NCBI GenBank assembly: GCA_002729015.1
Contig: PBVO01000074.1
Coordinates: 1 to 7,114, forward strand
DNA length: 7,114 bases
Source of the DNA: Candidatus Poribacteria bacterium
GTDB lineage: Bacteria; Poribacteria; WGA-4E; UBA9662
Direction: 5' to 3'
The notes below the pieces were generated by a model, which saw nothing but the letters and a program-made list of their open reading frames with translations, was not told the origin of the DNA and did not search any database. Position numbers and translations under genes: made by a program. Positions 4,549-7,114 of the stretch are shown piece after piece (within the stretch, counting starts at the first letter, position 1; every line of letters starts with the position of its first letter).

Positions 4549-5700
4549 ATGAATCTTTACGATCGACTTTTTAAAAACAAAGAAGGTTTAGCGGCCTTCA
4601 TCATCTTGGCCATTATACTACTGGTTATTCTTCCAGTTTCACTTAATGTTTTTCGACTGAATCTGACTGGTAAATACTTGTGTTACGCTTTCGTAGCAAT
4701 TGGTCTTGTAATGTGCTGGGGCAATTCTGGCATTCTCAGCCTTGGTCAGGGGTTATTCTTCGGAATTGGTGGATATTGTATGGCCATGTTTCTAAAACTT
4801 GAAGCCTCTGACCCAGAAAGCACCTCCATTCAAACTACGCCGGGAATTCCAGACTTCATGGATTGGAACCAGGTTACCGAATTACCTTGGTTTTGGTACC
4901 CGTTCAAGAACTTAGCCTTAACTCTGTCTCTGATCTTGATTCTACCTGTACTAATGGCTTTTATATTGAGTTTCTTTTACTTCAAGGGGCGTGTTACAAA
5001 TGTGGTTTTTGCCATTCTTACTCAGTCAATGGTCGCCTGCCTTTGGTATTTCATCGTAGGCAACCAAGGTTACTTTGGAGGAATCAATGGTATTACTGAC
5101 TTGAAAACTCTCCTAGGCTGGGATATACGACCTGAATCAGCACAGAAAAGCCTATATTACGTCTGCGCAATTTTACTTCTTTTTTGTATTCTTGCCAGTA
5201 GATATATTTTGTCGACTCGTCTGGGACGTGTATTAGTTGCTCAACGTGATAAGGAAATGCGTGTTCGTTTCACGGGATATAACATTACGTCTTTCCGTAT
5301 TTTCGTTTTCTGCTTTGCCGCCCTGCTTAGTTCAATTGGAGGTGCATTGTTCACCCTGCAGGTTGGATTCATGTCTCCTAATTTGATTGGTATCCAGCCA
5401 TCTATCGACATGGTCATTTTTACAGCTGTTGGTGGACGAGAGAGCCTTCTTGGTGCAGTCTATGGCGCTTTAGCAGTTAATGCTGCTAAAACTGCTTTCT
5501 CGGAAGCCTATCCCGGGTGGTGGCTGTTTTTATATGGTTCTACATTCATCGTTATTGTTCTCTTTTTACCTAGGGGTTTAGCTGGACTATATGAAAGTAA
5601 TATTAGAGGATGGATCTCTAAGTTGAGAAAAAGAACTGAACCCGAATCCACACCTGTTATTAGTCAACTAGAAGAGGAGGGATCGAATGCGATCGAGTGA
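4549..5700 (+). CDS. urtC: urea/short-chain amide ABC transporter permease UrtC (LivM family)
   Basis: 383-residue second permease of the importer. Hydrophobic segments lie around 14-35, 41-80, 121-145, 150-171, 202-220, 248-272, 287-312 and 327-343. Typical UrtC features are WGNSGILSLGQGLFFGIGGYCMAMFL (57-82), the extracytoplasmic stretch with GIPDFMDW and LPWFWYPF (99-119), GYFGGINGITDLKTLLG (174-190) and the coupling loop LGRVLVAQRDKEMRVRFTGYN (225-245). The C-terminus (344-383) is a charged cytoplasmic tail with EEE. The ATG has no recognisable Shine-Dalgarno sequence: the 33-base gap after urtB is AT- and pyrimidine-rich, so translation may depend on coupling or on an unstructured start region. 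Its last 14 bases overlap urtD in another frame. Confidence 0.9.
   Translation: MNLYDRLFKNKEGLAAFIILAIILLVILPVSLNVFRLNLTGKYLCYAFVAIGLVMCWGNSGILSLGQGLFFGIGGYCMAMFLKLEASDPESTSIQTTPGIPDFMDWNQVTELPWFWYPFKNLALTLSLILILPVLMAFILSFFYFKGRVTNVVFAILTQSMVACLWYFIVGNQGYFGGINGITDLKTLLGWDIRPESAQKSLYYVCAILLLFCILASRYILSTRLGRVLVAQRDKEMRVRFTGYNITSFRIFVFCFAALLSSIGGALFTLQVGFMSPNLIGIQPSIDMVIFTAVGGRESLLGAVYGALAVNAAKTAFSEAYPGWWLFLYGSTFIVIVLFLPRGLAGLYESNIRGWISKLRKRTEPESTPVISQLEEEGSNAIE
5674..5680 (+). promoter_or_regulatory. strong ribosome binding site for urtD inside urtC
   Basis: GAGGAGG lies six bases before the urtD ATG at 5687 and within the last codons of urtC. It fixes the urtD start and the 14-base overlap of the two genes, an arrangement expected to couple their translation. 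Confidence 0.75.
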
Positions 5701-6460
5701 CACCGATTATGTACTGGCCATAGAGAATTTGACAGTTAGTTTCGATGGCTTTAAAGCCGTCGACGATCTTACTCTCTATATTGACCAGGGAGAATTAAGA
5801 GTAATTATCGGACCTAATGGGGCTGGAAAAACTACGGTTTTAGATCTAATCAGCGGTAAGACTTCTGCAACCTCCGGAAGTATCCGCTACAACCCGTATG
5901 CACAAAAAAAGGGTAGAAACATAGAGCTTACCGAAATGCGTGAACATGAAATCGTTCGTGCCGGAATCGGGAGAAAGTTTCAAACACCATCGATCTACGA
6001 GAGTCTGACGGTATTTGAGAATCTTGAAATTTCTTACCCCCGTGGACGAACAGTGTTGGGCTCATTGACCTTTCAAAGATCAGAGGAAGTAATGGATCGT
6101 ATTCGTGAAGTGGCTGAAGCGATATTTCTAATTGAGATGCTAGATTCTCAAGCTGAGCTTTTAAGCCATGGACAGAAGCAGTGGCTAGAGATAGGTATGC
6201 TGTTGGTACAAAGTCCAGATTTAATAATGCTAGATGAGCCAGTTGCTGGGATGAGTGCCAAAGAACGTGATGCAACAGCCGAGCTGCTGCGCGAGGTTTC
6301 TAAGGAACACTCGGTGCTGATTATCGAACATGATATGGATTTTGTGGCCAAGATAGCAGATCAGGTGACCGTGCTTCACTTGGGACAAATTATCATGGAA
6401 GGGACAATGGAAGAAATTCAAAACGATTCAGTCGTACAAGAAGTCTACCTTGGACATTAA
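5687..6460 (+). CDS. urtD: urea/short-chain amide ABC transporter ATPase UrtD (LivG family)
   Basis: 257-residue cytoplasmic ATPase powering import. Motifs in order: Walker A GPNGAGKTT (42-50), Q-loop in GRKFQTPSIYESLTVFENL (Gln99), signature LSHGQKQWLEIG (159-170), Walker B LIMLDEP (179-185) with AGMS as D-loop, and switch His215 in IIEHDMDFV. LSHGQ in place of LSGGQ is normal for UrtD and separates it from LivG proper. The catalytic Glu184 is present, so the enzyme should be active. It overlaps urtC by 14 bases and is followed 37 bases later by urtE, with which it should form the ATPase heterodimer. Confidence 0.93.
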   Translation: MRSSDTDYVLAIENLTVSFDGFKAVDDLTLYIDQGELRVIIGPNGAGKTTVLDLISGKTSATSGSIRYNPYAQKKGRNIELTEMREHEIVRAGIGRKFQTPSIYESLTVFENLEISYPRGRTVLGSLTFQRSEEVMDRIREVAEAIFLIEMLDSQAELLSHGQKQWLEIGMLLVQSPDLIMLDEPVAGMSAKERDATAELLREVSKEHSVLIIEHDMDFVAKIADQVTVLHLGQIIMEGTMEEIQNDSVVQEVYLGH

Positions 6461-6497
6461 TAATTAGATAATTAACCAAAACTAAGAGTAATTAATT

Positions 6498-7114
6498 ATG
6501 TTCCACATAAAAAATCTTAAAGTCGGTTATGGTGAGAGCACGGTAATCAGCGGATTGGACTTGGATCTTGGTGAAGGAGAGATTCTAGCCATAATGGGTC
6601 GCAACGGAATGGGTAAGACCACATTGTTCAAATCCGTCATCGGTATTTTAGATTGTGGCAATGGCTCTAGTATCAAAATCGGCGAGCAAGAATTGGCAGA
6701 GGCCCCTAGTTTCATGCGGGTTCGTCGGGGGTTAGCCTATGTCCCACAAGGTAGGATGATTTTTCCAAGTATGACTGTGAAGGAAAATATTGAAATAGGA
6801 ATGGATACCACGGATCTAAATGAGGTTCCTGATTATATTTATGAGCTGTTTCCAGTGTTGGACGAAATGGGGAAACGTAAAGGCGGAAATTTATCAGGTG
6901 GCCAGCAACAGCAATTAGCAATTGCTCGGGCTTTAGTCACAGAACCAAAAGTATTACTTTTGGATGAGCCAACCGAGGGAATTCAACCATCAATAATCAA
7001 GGAAATGGCCCAAAAACTTAAAGTGATCAGAGACATGCATGGTATTTCTATTATCGTAGCAGAACAAGTTCTGTCTTTTACTTTGGATGCTTGTGATCGT
7101 TTTTTAGTTATGGA
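6498..7114 (+). CDS. urtE: urea/short-chain amide ABC transporter ATPase UrtE (LivF family), 3' end beyond window
   Basis: 205 complete codons are visible and the frame is open at the right edge; the family is usually about 230 residues, so most of the protein is here. It begins MFHIKNLKVGYGESTVI. Motifs: Walker A GRNGMGKTT (34-42), Q-loop in YVPQGRMIFPSMTVKENI (Gln84), signature LSGGQQQQLAIARAL (132-146), Walker B VLLLDEP (152-158) with TEGIQPS as D-loop. The switch position is VAEQ (188-191), with Gln in place of His, as is usual in LivF/UrtE. The start is the first ATG after urtD; only a weak AAGAG nine bases upstream serves as ribosome binding site. It is the partner of UrtD. Confidence 0.92.
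   Translation, partial: MFHIKNLKVGYGESTVISGLDLDLGEGEILAIMGRNGMGKTTLFKSVIGILDCGNGSSIKIGEQELAEAPSFMRVRRGLAYVPQGRMIFPSMTVKENIEIGMDTTDLNEVPDYIYELFPVLDEMGKRKGGNLSGGQQQQLAIARALVTEPKVLLLDEPTEGIQPSIIKEMAQKLKVIRDMHGISIIVAEQVLSFTLDACDRFLVM

Overview
The window reads as bacterial chromosome of moderately low GC, with AT-rich spacers. It is dominated by one nitrogen-scavenging locus. An ANTAR-type antitermination regulator is followed by five collinear plus-strand genes for a complete branched-chain-amino-acid-family (HAAT) ABC importer of the urea/short-chain-amide type: urtA (binding protein), urtB and urtC (permeases), urtD and urtE (ATPases, urtE cut by the window end). A sigma-54-like promoter combined with a NasT/AmiR-like regulator suggests a proteobacterium or a relative using the same nitrogen-control logic. 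I cannot name the taxon.

Layout: 1-203 (minus) is the N-terminal part of a D-2-hydroxyacid dehydrogenase running off the left edge. 204-1142 is a gene-free spacer of about 0.94 kb with a strong nested inverted repeat (458-574) and possible activator sites near 970-1040. 1143-1159 matches a sigma-54 -24/-12 promoter. The leader after it (about 1170-1341) holds two stem-loops with hexanucleotide loops carrying A at position 1 and G at position 4, the ANTAR recognition pattern. It ends in a strong intrinsic terminator whose 5' arm shares three bases with the second stem-loop. 1366-2025 is the ANTAR regulator, most likely starting at a TTG. 2026-2201 has a possible second promoter and small dyads before urtA. 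2202-7114 is urtABCDE.

How it fits together (inference): under nitrogen limitation an enhancer-binding activator with sigma-54 starts transcription. The ANTAR protein binds the paired hexaloops, prevents the terminator from forming, and lets RNA polymerase continue into its own gene and probably the transporter operon. The regulator's receiver domain lacks the phospho-acceptor Asp, so it is probably controlled by a protein partner, as AmiC controls AmiR and NasS controls NasT. No such cytoplasmic sensor is seen here.

The binding protein carries motifs such as YPTFYEG and a C-terminal EPDPFPEGYQ, and UrtB is only 307 residues. As far as I recall, this fits the formamide/short-chain amide (FmdDEF) or AmiC side of the family better than canonical UrtA, so the substrate should be treated as urea or a short amide.
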